A DNA stretch of 64,000 nt, from contig BNHL01000001.1 of NCBI GenBank assembly GCA_015472025.1, positions 3,026,001 to 3,090,000 on the forward strand, given 5' to 3'. Positions 16,506 through 25,097 of this stretch are shown here, piece after piece (position 1 is the stretch's first letter; every line of letters begins with the position of its first letter). A model generated the notes under the pieces. That model did not search any database, had not been told where the DNA came from, and worked only from the letters and a program-made list of their open reading frames with translations. The position numbers and the translations under genes are program-made. The stretch is from Cytophagales bacterium WSM2-2 (GTDB lineage: Bacteria; Bacteroidota; Bacteroidia; Cytophagales; Cyclobacteriaceae).

Positions 16506-18443
16506 TCACCTGGACGGAACAGTGAAGTAAAACTTAGACCCAGCGCCCTCTTTACTTTCCACACCAATCGTTCCACCGTTCTTCTCAATAAAATCTTTGC
16601 AAAGAATTAATCCAAGGCCGGTACCTGCTTCTTTGGCTGTGCCCAACGTGGAGTGTTTTGTGCCAAGTTTGAAAAGCTTTTGCATAGCGGCTTCACTCAT
16701 ACCCACACCGGTATCGGTGACAGAGACTGTATAACGATTTCCATCCGCAGTTGCTCGCAACGTGATCCTTCCGCCCTCAGGTGTAAACTTAATCGCATTC
16801 GAAAGCAAGTTCCGCACAACGGTATTGATTGAGTGCCGGTGCAACTTTACGGGCAATTGCAATGTGTTTTCGTTTTCGATTGTGATCTTCTTGTTCTGCG
16901 CCTGCCCTTTGAGCAAACCTTCATTTTCTTTCAGCACATCCGCTAAATCAAATTCTTCAGGCTTGAAGTCAATATTGCCGGTTTGAGACCGCGACCATTC
17001 GAGTAGATTTTCGAGTAGCGTAAACAAATTCTTTAACGACTTGTCAATATCAAGCGAGAGCATCTTGATCTCGTCTTTCGAAATTTTATCGATATGATTG
17101 AGCAGAAGTGATGAGAAAGAAGTCAGTGAATTCAAGGGGCCTTTGAGATCGTGACCAATGATTGAAAAGAGTTTGTCTTTGGTGGCGTTGATCTCCTGAA
17201 GTTTGCGGTTGGATCTACGTTTCAGGAAGTAGAGATACAGCACCAGCAACCCGATGATCATGCCGAATGCAATGAGCAGAAACAGAATATTCCTTTGCTT
17301 GTTTTGAGCTTCGATCACTTTTTCACGTTGCTCACGGTCAACTTCCAGCTTGTCGATCTGCAATTCCTGTTTGGCCATGGCATACCGGTTCTCTGCTTCC
17401 AGCAGCTGACGCTCATTTTTTTCCTTGCCTATGAAGTCCTGGATGTTTAGGAACTCTTCACGCTGCTCCAGTGCTTTTTTAAAATCTTTTTGCCCCTTGT
17501 AGCATTGACTGAGGTAATCATAGCTTTTCATCAATTGCTCATGATCTTGTGCTTTGCGGCCTGATTGCAGGGCAAGTTGTAAGTTTGAAATGGCACGCTT
17601 ATAATTTTTTTCATCTAAATAAAGGACCCCCACATTGTTATAAGATTGTGCCAATCCATTGTCATCCTTTAAGCGCTCACGGATATCCAACGCAGCTACA
17701 TGATTCGCCAGCGCACGTTCGTGATTTTTCATCAACCGGTACATCTCGCCAACTTCGTTAAGAGCGATCGCCTCATTGAGTTTATCTTTTACTGATCTGT
17801 AAATCTCAAGTGCGTCTTTGAAACTCTGAAGTGCCTCTTTGTTTTTCTTCTTTCGCGTAAGGAGCTGGCCGATATGAATCAATGCGTTAGCCTCAAGACC
17901 TTGCTGTTTCAATTCGCGGGCATAGTCTAGCGCCAATTCGTAATCATCAAATGCCTCTTCTTCCCGGCCATGAGCTGCTTTTACACGTCCTGATTCATTC
18001 AATATTAATGTCTGGATGTATCGATTTTTCTCCTGGTCGCTCAGACGCTGGGCTTGGTTTAGAAACTCCAGACTTTTGTAATTATCCCCCACGTTTTCAA
18101 ATACCCTGGAGATGGCCAGGCATGTAAAAATTTTTTCCTTTTGGAGACCGAGTGAATCTTCGATGGCCAGGGACCGGATCAACCAACCCATCGATTGTTC
18201 ATAATCTACGATACGGGTGAGATGCAGTATGCCAAGCTCAATTAATGCCCTTACTTCAGCCGGCTTGTCTTTCTTATTTCGCGCCTGGAGCCTTCTGGAA
18301 TTTGCCTGTGGGATTTCATTTTCAATCGACTTCGCATTTTTAGGATGAAAGAGATTTTCATACCAGAGGACATCCGTGTCATTTTGAGCTAACGCGGGCA
18401 AAGCAAAGCCCAGCCACACCAGACATGCAAAAAATAATTTCAT
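16506..18443 (-). CDS. TPR-containing sensor histidine kinase
   Basis: 645 residues. A signal peptide is followed by about seven tetratricopeptide repeats (residues 60-330, for example ALIHIGQLLTRKKKNKEALQSFKDALEIY), a coiled coil, one membrane helix (386-407), a HisKA domain with phospho-acceptor His431 (IIGHDLKGPLNS) and a HATPase domain: N box NLLSNAIKF, G1 DTGVGM and G2 GTGLGLILC. It would sense a periplasmic signal through the TPR surface and phosphorylate a response regulator that is not in this window. It is divergent from the HMA-AraC gene. Confidence 0.93.
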   Translation of the reverse strand: MKLFFACLVWLGFALPALAQNDTDVLWYENLFHPKNAKSIENEIPQANSRRLQARNKKDKPAEVRALIELGILHLTRIVDYEQSMGWLIRSLAIEDSLGLQKEKIFTCLAISRVFENVGDNYKSLEFLNQAQRLSDQEKNRYIQTLILNESGRVKAAHGREEEAFDDYELALDYARELKQQGLEANALIHIGQLLTRKKKNKEALQSFKDALEIYRSVKDKLNEAIALNEVGEMYRLMKNHERALANHVAALDIRERLKDDNGLAQSYNNVGVLYLDEKNYKRAISNLQLALQSGRKAQDHEQLMKSYDYLSQCYKGQKDFKKALEQREEFLNIQDFIGKEKNERQLLEAENRYAMAKQELQIDKLEVDREQREKVIEAQNKQRNILFLLIAFGMIIGLLVLYLYFLKRRSNRKLQEINATKDKLFSIIGHDLKGPLNSLTSFSSLLLNHIDKISKDEIKMLSLDIDKSLKNLFTLLENLLEWSRSQTGNIDFKPEEFDLADVLKENEGLLKGQAQNKKITIENENTLQLPVKLHRHSINTVVRNLLSNAIKFTPEGGRITLRATADGNRYTVSVTDTGVGMSEAAMQKLFKLGTKHSTLGTAKEAGTGLGLILCKDFIEKNGGTIGVESKEGAGSKFYFTVPSR

Positions 18444-18466
18444 CTGAAATACATTGAATGGATACT

Positions 18467-18474
18467 CAAAGGTA
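18467..18474 (-). promoter_or_regulatory. -7 box TACCTTTG for the TPR histidine kinase
   Basis: On the minus strand, 24 nt before the ATG at 18443, a perfect TAnnTTTG is present. It sits in the 135-nt divergent region shared with the HMA-AraC gene. No obvious -33 TTG was found at the usual spacing. Confidence 0.45.
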
Positions 18475-18578
18475 AAAAAGGGAACAGTATTGGAAACTAC
18501 GGATTGATAATAAATATTACTTCTTGATCAATGCAATCCTGACGCAACTTTTTGGATTAAAATCAGGTTATTTGTCCG

Positions 18579-19139
18579 ATGCCCAAACTCTACGTCAAAA
18601 ATATGGTCTGTGATCGCTGCAAAACCGCAGTGAGGAAGTCATTGGAGAAATTTGACATCGCCTTTAACTCGATCGAGTTGGGAGAAATAGAAACGGACTC
18701 TGAACTAACAACCACTCAACTCGATCAGTTTAAAAAAGAAATTGAAGCCCAGGGCTTTGAACTGATTGAAAGCCGCAACGCCCGGTTGGTAAGCCAGATA
18801 AAAAAATCCGTGATGGACTGGGTGCGCAGCACGCAAATCAAGAAATCCAAGCTATCTGTTTTTCTATCGGAAGAACTTCACAAAGACTATGCGTCTCTCA
18901 GCAATCTTTTTTCGGAAATTGAAAGTACAACGATCGAGCAGTATTCGATCCATCAAAAAATCGAACTTGCTAAAGAGCTTTTGGTCTATGACGAACTTTC
19001 ACTTACTGAAATAGCTGACCGACTCGGATATAGCAGTGTGGCATATTTGTCGAATCAGTTCAAAAAAGTGACCGGGCTTACGCCAATGCATTTCAGAAAG
19101 ATCGGAGCGGAGAAGAGGATATCACTTGATAAAGTGTAA
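18579..19139 (+). CDS. HMA-like domain fused to AraC-type regulator
   Basis: 186 residues. The N-terminus (MPKLYVKNMVCDRCKTAV) resembles the heavy-metal-associated M-x-C-x-x-C metal site, Cys11 and Cys14, followed by an HMA-like beta-alpha fold (about 1-70). The C-terminal half is an AraC/XylS DNA-binding domain with both helix-turn-helices: ELLVYDELSLTEIADRLGYSSVAYLSNQFKKVTGLTPMHFRK. I infer that metal binding to the CxxC switches DNA binding. The next gene, an HMA-DUF4396 protein, is 68 nt downstream and is the likely target. Confidence 0.8.
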   Translation: MPKLYVKNMVCDRCKTAVRKSLEKFDIAFNSIELGEIETDSELTTTQLDQFKKEIEAQGFELIESRNARLVSQIKKSVMDWVRSTQIKKSKLSVFLSEELHKDYASLSNLFSEIESTTIEQYSIHQKIELAKELLVYDELSLTEIADRLGYSSVAYLSNQFKKVTGLTPMHFRKIGAEKRISLDKV

Positions 19140-19182
19140 TTCTTACCAAGGATTTTACAACATCCGCTCGGGAGGCCATCCG

Positions 19183-19190
19183 TATATTTG
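19183..19190 (+). promoter_or_regulatory. -7 box TATATTTG before the HMA-DUF4396 gene
   Basis: A perfect TAnnTTTG match lies 17 nt before the ATG at 19208. This gives the membrane gene its own promoter, downstream of the HMA-AraC stop, and allows regulation by that protein. Confidence 0.45.
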
Positions 19191-19207
19191 AAAAAGAATA
19201 AATATAG

Positions 19208-19903
19208 ATGACACACACCTATTCGGTATCGGGGATGACTTGCGGTGGCTGCGCGGCCACTGTTCAGAGAACACTGTCGGCTATTAAACAGGTTAAAGAG
19301 GCAAAAATTGATGTCGCCACGGGAACAGCCATTATCACAATGTCTGAGCACATCCCTTTGGTCAGGCTTCAGGAATCACTTAGTGGATATCCGTATACTC
19401 TTTCAGAAGAAAACGGTGTGGTATCCACGCCCCAACACGCTAGTGTAAGCCATGTTCAGGATCAGTTTTGGAGTGACATGGCTGTTTGGAAACGGGCTTC
19501 ACTCAACACGTTGAATTGTCTCATCGGGTGTTCTATCGGTGACTTTGCCATGGTTATTTTCCTGCAAAGATTTTACCCTGTTGTTTCTATGACTGGGCAA
19601 ATGGTTTTGGCTACGCTGGCGGGGTTGATTACTTCCATCGCATTGGAAACCGTCTTATTGAAGACAAGGGAAAAATTTGCCTGGAGCAGTGCATTTCAGA
19701 CGGCTTTGTCCATGTCTTTCATTTCGATGGTAGCGATGGAATTGGTAATGAATGCCACGGACTTTATGATCACCGGAGGCAAGGCAGCTTTCGGGAATCC
19801 AATGTACTGGACAGCTCTTCTGATTGCCATGGTTGCAGGATTTCTTGCGCCTTTGCCTTACAACTACTACAAGCTCAAAAAATTCAACAAAGCCTGCCAT
19901 TGA
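19208..19903 (+). CDS. HMA domain fused to DUF4396 membrane protein
   Basis: 231 residues. Residues 1-65 form an HMA metal-binding domain with GMTCGGCAATV (CxxC at 12 and 15). After a linker, four membrane helices follow, beginning with the DUF4396 signature NCLIGCSIGDFAMVI (extra cysteines) and including LATLAGLITSIALETVLL and MAMELVMNATDF-like segments, ending in a basic tail. The likely job is copper or another soft metal handling at the inner membrane. The gene follows the HMA-AraC regulator on the same strand. Confidence 0.8.
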   Translation: MTHTYSVSGMTCGGCAATVQRTLSAIKQVKEAKIDVATGTAIITMSEHIPLVRLQESLSGYPYTLSEENGVVSTPQHASVSHVQDQFWSDMAVWKRASLNTLNCLIGCSIGDFAMVIFLQRFYPVVSMTGQMVLATLAGLITSIALETVLLKTREKFAWSSAFQTALSMSFISMVAMELVMNATDFMITGGKAAFGNPMYWTALLIAMVAGFLAPLPYNYYKLKKFNKACH

Positions 19904-20079
19904 GCCGAGGTACACGCTTGCTAAAAAACTTTTAACTTAGCGATTGTGGTAAATTGCCGTTAAAGGAAATGTGGTCACAGTCGAATCACAGTTCGGGTAT
20001 ATTTATCCTGATTGTGCATGTCTATAAAACGTAGCGGAATGCCAATACTTCATCAATTTTATACTGAGAGCCCTGGAAA

Positions 20080-22686
20080 ATGAACCGTTGCTTCCCTTTG
20101 CTACTTGCTGTTCTGTTTAGCTTTTCTGCAGCGGCACAATCTCTTTTTTTCAAAGACTATTATTTACTGAAGAAGAACGAACAAGTCAATGTCAATAAAA
20201 TCCTGCAGGATAAGACGGGTTTTATCTGGTTTGCCACCGACAAGGGATTGTTCAAGTTTGATGGTCATACCTATCGAAGATTCCTCTCGTTAGACAACCT
20301 TCCGGATGAAAATGTAACTGCGCTGGCGGAAGATTCAGTGGGCAGGGTGTGGGTTGGGTTTAAGAGTGGAAAAATTTCGATCGTGGAGAAGAACTCAATA
20401 ACTCCGTTTGAGCCGGCTGAAGGCATGCCCAAACTCCCAATCTCCGATATCCTTTTTGCACGTGATGGGGCGATGTGGTTTTCGACTCTCAATGATGGAG
20501 CATACTATTATGTCAATAGCCGGTTGTACCGTTTAGACGACATTGACGGAATGCCAGACTTGTTTTGTTACGATCTTGAAGAAGATACTAATGGGAATAT
20601 TTGGATCGGCACGGACGGAGGGGTTGCTGTTTGTGATCGAACTAAGAACCCGATAGAAATAAAAGTACTTAATTATTCTTCCGGCCTGCCTGATAACATT
20701 GTGAAAAAAATTGTGAAAGGCACAAAAGAAATGTATCTGGCAACTGAAGACGCGGGTGCTGTTCGATTTGATTTGGAGAAAAGTACATTCAGCTCTCTAA
20801 TCAAAGGCAAGTGGAGTTATGGAAGCATCAATGACCTTCTCTTAACTGACAACTGGCTGTGGCTGGCTGGCTCACGTGGTTTGTTTACGCTCGACTTAGC
20901 AGAGAAAATTCCTCAAGCAAAAATTCATTCAACTGAGCCAACGCTAAGTCTTTCATCAGACGTAGAGGGGAATGTCTGGGTCGGATCGAAGACGGCTGTG
21001 CAGCGTACACTGGGCAAACAACTTCAGTACATCGAACCAGAGGCCAACTTCAACGTGATAGCAGTCACAGTTGAGAAAAGCGGGGATATCTGGTTCTCAA
21101 ATGGCAAGGCATTAGTGAGAAGAAAATCCGGTGTATTGACAAAACCCTTAGTCAATACACCTTTTGCTTCGAAGAGTGTAATCAGTCTGTACACAGATGA
21201 CAAGGGATTCATTTGGGCCGGACTATATGGTGAGGGCGTTTTGAGAATTGATCCTGAGAAAGGAAGCATTCAACACTTTAACAAGGAGCTGAGAAATGGC
21301 AGTGTGCTAAGCGTTTCAGGTAAGGGGAGCAAAATCTGGCTTGCAACATTGGGTGGTGCCATTGAAATAAAAACGGATGCCAACTTCTCAACAACTAACT
21401 ACAATACAACCAACGGCTTGTCAACGGACTATATCTATCAGGTCTTTGTCGACAGTCAGGATCGGGTTTGGTTTGCTACCGATCGCGATGGGGTGGATAT
21501 GCTGGATGCAAGCGGTATCCATCACTTCAAAGACAATTTCGATTCGAAAGTCATCTATGGATTCACAGAAGACAACCAGCACCGCGTGTGGGCGAATGTG
21601 CAGGGTCTCGGTTTATTTGTTTTCGACGGCAGCAAATTTCAACAGTTCGAGGATCAGTTCAGGTTGCACAACAGCTCTATTAATGTGTTTACATCCGACA
21701 ACCGGGGCCATTTGCTCGGGGCGCATGAATCTGGCATTGATGTGATCAATCCCGAAAAGAAACTGTTTCGTTATTTCGATGACCAATCAGGCGCGGGCAA
21801 CAGAATTCCAAATCTTAATGCTGTAGCGAAAGATGCTAACGGATCAATTTTAATCGGAACTAATCAAGGGTTGATCGTTTACTCTTCGCAATCCAATAAG
21901 CAGGAATCCCCCAAACCTCATATTGATCGTGTCAGAATCGATGATCAGTATTTTGATTTAACAAAGACAGACCGGTTGAGCTACGACCAGAATAATTTGA
22001 AAATTGAATTCCTCGGATTCTGGTACCAAAACCCGGCAGCGCTTAGTTTTAATTTTCAGCTCGAGAACTACGATCCCAACTGGATTTCTTCTCATGATTT
22101 TTCAGCCACTTACTCCAAGCTTCCGCCTGGTGACTATACATTTCGACTGAAAGCTTCGGACTCAGAAAATTTTGCAGACCTCAGTGAAGCAGAACTCCAT
22201 TTTGTGATCAAGCCGCCATTTTGGAGGACCAACCTGTTCTACATTGCTGTGCTGGCTTTGATTTCCTTTGCAGGGTACTCTTTTGTCCGACTCCGTGAGA
22301 AAAAACTTCTTGCTGACAAGCGCGCTCTTGAGGCAAAGGTCCGTGAACGTACAGCCGAAATAGAGGCCAATACACATGAGATACAAGCACAAGCCGAGGA
22401 AATCAAAGGGATAAATGAAAACCTGGAAGGCCTGGTAATGGCGAGAACAGCCGAGTTGGAGCAGAAAAATAAAGCACTTGAGGAATATGCTTTTATCAAC
22501 GCTCATGAATTACGCGCCCCGGTGGCCAGTATCCTTGGCCTGATCAACCTCATGCAAAAACTTGATCTGAAAGGAGAGGAGAAAGTTTACGTGGAACATC
22601 TGAAAGAATCCGCGCGAAAACTGGATTCGGTAGTAAGCTCCATCACGGAAGCGATCGAACGTGGTGATTTCGGGAAGCCACTATAA
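20080..22686 (+). CDS. Propeller sensor with Y_Y_Y and HisKA-like domain but no ATPase
   Basis: 868 residues: signal peptide; two-component-regulator propeller repeats over about 30-600 (GFIWFATDKGLFKFDG, GRVWVGFKSGKIS, GNIWIGTDGG, HRVWANVQGLGLF); a Y_Y_Y domain (about 610-710, NFQLENYDPNW); one membrane helix (about 712-735); a coiled coil; and a HisKA-like H-box with His809 (FINAHELRAPVAS). The protein stops 60 residues later, before any N, G1 or G2 box. So it has the dimer-phospho-acceptor helices but no kinase core. It may act as a phosphotransfer or dimerisation partner; its neighbours do not reveal which. Confidence 0.9.
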   Translation: MNRCFPLLLAVLFSFSAAAQSLFFKDYYLLKKNEQVNVNKILQDKTGFIWFATDKGLFKFDGHTYRRFLSLDNLPDENVTALAEDSVGRVWVGFKSGKISIVEKNSITPFEPAEGMPKLPISDILFARDGAMWFSTLNDGAYYYVNSRLYRLDDIDGMPDLFCYDLEEDTNGNIWIGTDGGVAVCDRTKNPIEIKVLNYSSGLPDNIVKKIVKGTKEMYLATEDAGAVRFDLEKSTFSSLIKGKWSYGSINDLLLTDNWLWLAGSRGLFTLDLAEKIPQAKIHSTEPTLSLSSDVEGNVWVGSKTAVQRTLGKQLQYIEPEANFNVIAVTVEKSGDIWFSNGKALVRRKSGVLTKPLVNTPFASKSVISLYTDDKGFIWAGLYGEGVLRIDPEKGSIQHFNKELRNGSVLSVSGKGSKIWLATLGGAIEIKTDANFSTTNYNTTNGLSTDYIYQVFVDSQDRVWFATDRDGVDMLDASGIHHFKDNFDSKVIYGFTEDNQHRVWANVQGLGLFVFDGSKFQQFEDQFRLHNSSINVFTSDNRGHLLGAHESGIDVINPEKKLFRYFDDQSGAGNRIPNLNAVAKDANGSILIGTNQGLIVYSSQSNKQESPKPHIDRVRIDDQYFDLTKTDRLSYDQNNLKIEFLGFWYQNPAALSFNFQLENYDPNWISSHDFSATYSKLPPGDYTFRLKASDSENFADLSEAELHFVIKPPFWRTNLFYIAVLALISFAGYSFVRLREKKLLADKRALEAKVRERTAEIEANTHEIQAQAEEIKGINENLEGLVMARTAELEQKNKALEEYAFINAHELRAPVASILGLINLMQKLDLKGEEKVYVEHLKESARKLDSVVSSITEAIERGDFGKPL

Positions 22687-22707
22687 AACCTCACGGAGGA
22701 TTTTATA
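22682..22707 (+). repeat. Hairpin between propeller sensor and porin genes
   Basis: TATAAAA-CCTC-ACG-GAGG-A-TTTTATA: an 11-pair stem with a 3-nt loop and one bulge, starting at the stop codon of the upstream gene. It is not followed by a U tract, so it is not a classical terminator. It could protect the mRNA end or attenuate translation of the porin. Confidence 0.5.
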
Positions 22708-22732
22708 AATTCGTGCTTTCATCCCAATACCG

Positions 22733-24049
22733 TTGAAAAATCTTTTCCTCCTCCTCTGCCTGACGTCTTTTTATGTCCGGGCGCAATCTGATTCTGTTTC
22801 TGCCAAAGTTCCGTTTGAAGGCATGGACCTGACCTGGATCAATGGTCAAAATCGTCAGCGAAATTTCCCTTTGACATTTACGGATAAGAAAACAGGCGAA
22901 ACGATCATTACCGGTGTTGCCTATTTTGACGGTTACTACAACTATAACTTTGCACGCCCCATTGACAACACCCAAACGATTTCAAGTACAATTGGTCGCT
23001 CCAATGAATTTACATTAAATCTTGCAAGCATCGGAGTTGAATCAAATTATAAAAATATTGTAGGAAGAGTTTGGTTGCAGGCGGGCCAGATGCTCTCCAT
23101 TGTTCAAGACCTGGATCCTACTGTGCATAAGGGAAGAAATACACCGATCAACAATGTTAAGTTCATACGCGAAGCAGCCGCAGGCTACCGTTTCAATAAG
23201 TGGTATGGCCTCAATGTTGAAATGGGAATTTTCATGAGCTACATCGGCTTGGAAAGTTACATGCTCCAGGAGAACTGGAGTTATCAGCGAAGCCTCGTTT
23301 GCGAATTCACTCCATTTTATTTTTCCGGAGCACGTGTGCAGGCCTACCCAACTAAAAATTATAAAGTGGAGCTATGGCTGATGAACGGATGGCAGACGTA
23401 CAGCAATTACAACCAGGGGATTTCCGTTGGTAGCTCGAATTACTATAGACCTCACGAGAACCTACAATTGGCCGCCAACTTTTACTATGGAAAGGATACG
23501 AGGAACAGCACACGAATCAGGTTTCATCATGATAATAGTGTGGTGGTACGCTACTATAAAAACAAAAACGCAAACGGAATTTCACAGGCAGGGATAAGTC
23601 TGAACACCCATTACGGATTTGAGGCTGGAGACGGAGTCTCGGCAAGTGAGCAATATATGACCGGCTTTTCGCTGGCGAATCGCTTGTGGTTTAATCAAAA
23701 TAAATTGGCGGTGACTTTGAGGGGTGATGGCATTACTAATCCCGGACTCTACCTCGCAGCAACACCGAGCCCGGTAACACCGAACGCATTCACTGATGCG
23801 ATGGACAACGACCCTAAAAAGCAACTGAACATCTTTCAAGCAACCGTAACATTTGATGTCATGCCCAATGACCACGTGACATTTCGTTTTGAGTATGGGT
23901 TACGACAGAGCAATGTGCCTTATTTTGCAGGCCCCGGTGGCACTACTTCTCCCGATGGCTGGTCGACAACTCCGATCCCACCCGGATGGCAACCCGATTT
24001 GAGGAAATCGGAGAATCGTTTGCTCTTCGCAATGGATTTCAGGCTTTAA
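22733..24049 (+). CDS. Bbp2/OmpL-type beta-barrel porin
   Basis: 438 residues from a TTG start (MKNLFLLLCLTSFYVRAQ signal peptide), since no ATG is closer. The chain is a typical OmpL-like barrel: ITGVAYFDGYYNYNF, FTLNLASIGVESNYKN, VWLQAGQM, FIREAAAGYRF, LNVEMGIFMSYIG, and MNGWQTYSNY, ending in a terminal aromatic strand (RLLFAMDFRL). It should be a trimeric or monomeric outer-membrane porin; substrate unknown. It follows the propeller sensor by 46 nt and converges on Ppx/GppA with a 4-nt overlap. Confidence 0.85.
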   Translation: MKNLFLLLCLTSFYVRAQSDSVSAKVPFEGMDLTWINGQNRQRNFPLTFTDKKTGETIITGVAYFDGYYNYNFARPIDNTQTISSTIGRSNEFTLNLASIGVESNYKNIVGRVWLQAGQMLSIVQDLDPTVHKGRNTPINNVKFIREAAAGYRFNKWYGLNVEMGIFMSYIGLESYMLQENWSYQRSLVCEFTPFYFSGARVQAYPTKNYKVELWLMNGWQTYSNYNQGISVGSSNYYRPHENLQLAANFYYGKDTRNSTRIRFHHDNSVVVRYYKNKNANGISQAGISLNTHYGFEAGDGVSASEQYMTGFSLANRLWFNQNKLAVTLRGDGITNPGLYLAATPSPVTPNAFTDAMDNDPKKQLNIFQATVTFDVMPNDHVTFRFEYGLRQSNVPYFAGPGGTTSPDGWSTTPIPPGWQPDLRKSENRLLFAMDFRL

Positions 24050-24969
24050 GATTTTTCTCCGAGAAGCGTTGCGAGTACACCTTCTTTCAATGAAAAAGAA
24101 GATACCCTGATCTTGTCAAAGTGAAAATGATCGATGACAAACTTGATCAGGCAACAAGCCACCACAATCATATCAACCCGTAGTTCAATCATTCCGGGAA
24201 TCTTCATCCGATCAGCCCGACTTTTGGAAATGATCTCCGGATAGATTTCTTTGAATCCCTGAATTGTCAAAGGCGTTTCGGACGCATCGGCCAATGGAAT
24301 TCCTGATCGAACGCAGTAGATGTCACTCAGCGTATCGAAAGTACCGGAAGAGCCCGCCAGAACTTGGGGCTTGTAAATTTCCAAAGCTTCAAACAGGGGT
24401 GGTAATGACTCCTTTAAATATTGAGTAACGGATTCCAGTTCAGTGAGGAGAATGGGATCGTGCTGATGGAAACGTTCGAGCAGTCGTTGTGCCCCGATCT
24501 CGAAGCTTTGTTTCCAAAAAATCGTTTCACTGTTTCCAATGATGAATTCCACACTTCCGCCACCGATATCAATCACCATCGCTTTTTCTTTCCCAAACTT
24601 TAACGCGAGGTTGACACCATGGAAAATATAATCTGCTTCTTCATCACCGGAAATGATTTTTGTTTCAATGCCTGTCTCCTCCTTTATTCGTGAGATCACG
24701 TCAGGTCCATTGTGGGCATTTCGCAGGGCGCTTGTGCCGAAGGCAAAGACTTCAGTTACTCTAAAGTCATTAATCATTGCTTTGAAGCTTTTAAGTGCAC
24801 TAAGTGCCCGGTCGATGGCTTCATCTGTGATTACATTTCGATTTATTCCCCCGACACCAACCCGGACGGCAAGCCTTTCACGTAACAGGATTTCATAATC
24901 ATCGTCACTCCGCTCCACGACAAGGAGGTGAAACGTGTTGGTGCCCATATCAATAATGGCCGTTCTCAT
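24046..24969 (-). CDS. Ppx/GppA phosphatase family protein
   Basis: 307 residues from the ATG at 24969 (an upstream ATG at 24999 would give a 10-residue leader that is not homologous-looking). It has the actin-like ATPase core: AIIDMGTNTFHLLV (phosphate 1), VIDIGGGSVEFIIG (phosphate 2) and VLAGSSGTFDTLSDI. Family members hydrolyse inorganic polyphosphate or pppGpp. This short form has no C-terminal HD domain, so exopolyphosphatase activity is the likeliest. It could link to phosphate or stringent response, but no partner gene is nearby. Confidence 0.88.
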   Translation of the reverse strand: MRTAIIDMGTNTFHLLVVERSDDDYEILLRERLAVRVGVGGINRNVITDEAIDRALSALKSFKAMINDFRVTEVFAFGTSALRNAHNGPDVISRIKEETGIETKIISGDEEADYIFHGVNLALKFGKEKAMVIDIGGGSVEFIIGNSETIFWKQSFEIGAQRLLERFHQHDPILLTELESVTQYLKESLPPLFEALEIYKPQVLAGSSGTFDTLSDIYCVRSGIPLADASETPLTIQGFKEIYPEIISKSRADRMKIPGMIELRVDMIVVACCLIKFVIDHFHFDKIRVSSFSLKEGVLATLLGEKS

Positions 24970-25097
24970 TGGGGTGAAAGTTATGAGTAAAAAATTCAAA
25001 GTAGATAAGCGTCCAAAATGATATGTCTTTACAACTTATAACTTTCCCCTTTCCACTTCTAAGTTCTATTTATATCTTTCGACCTTGACTATATATT

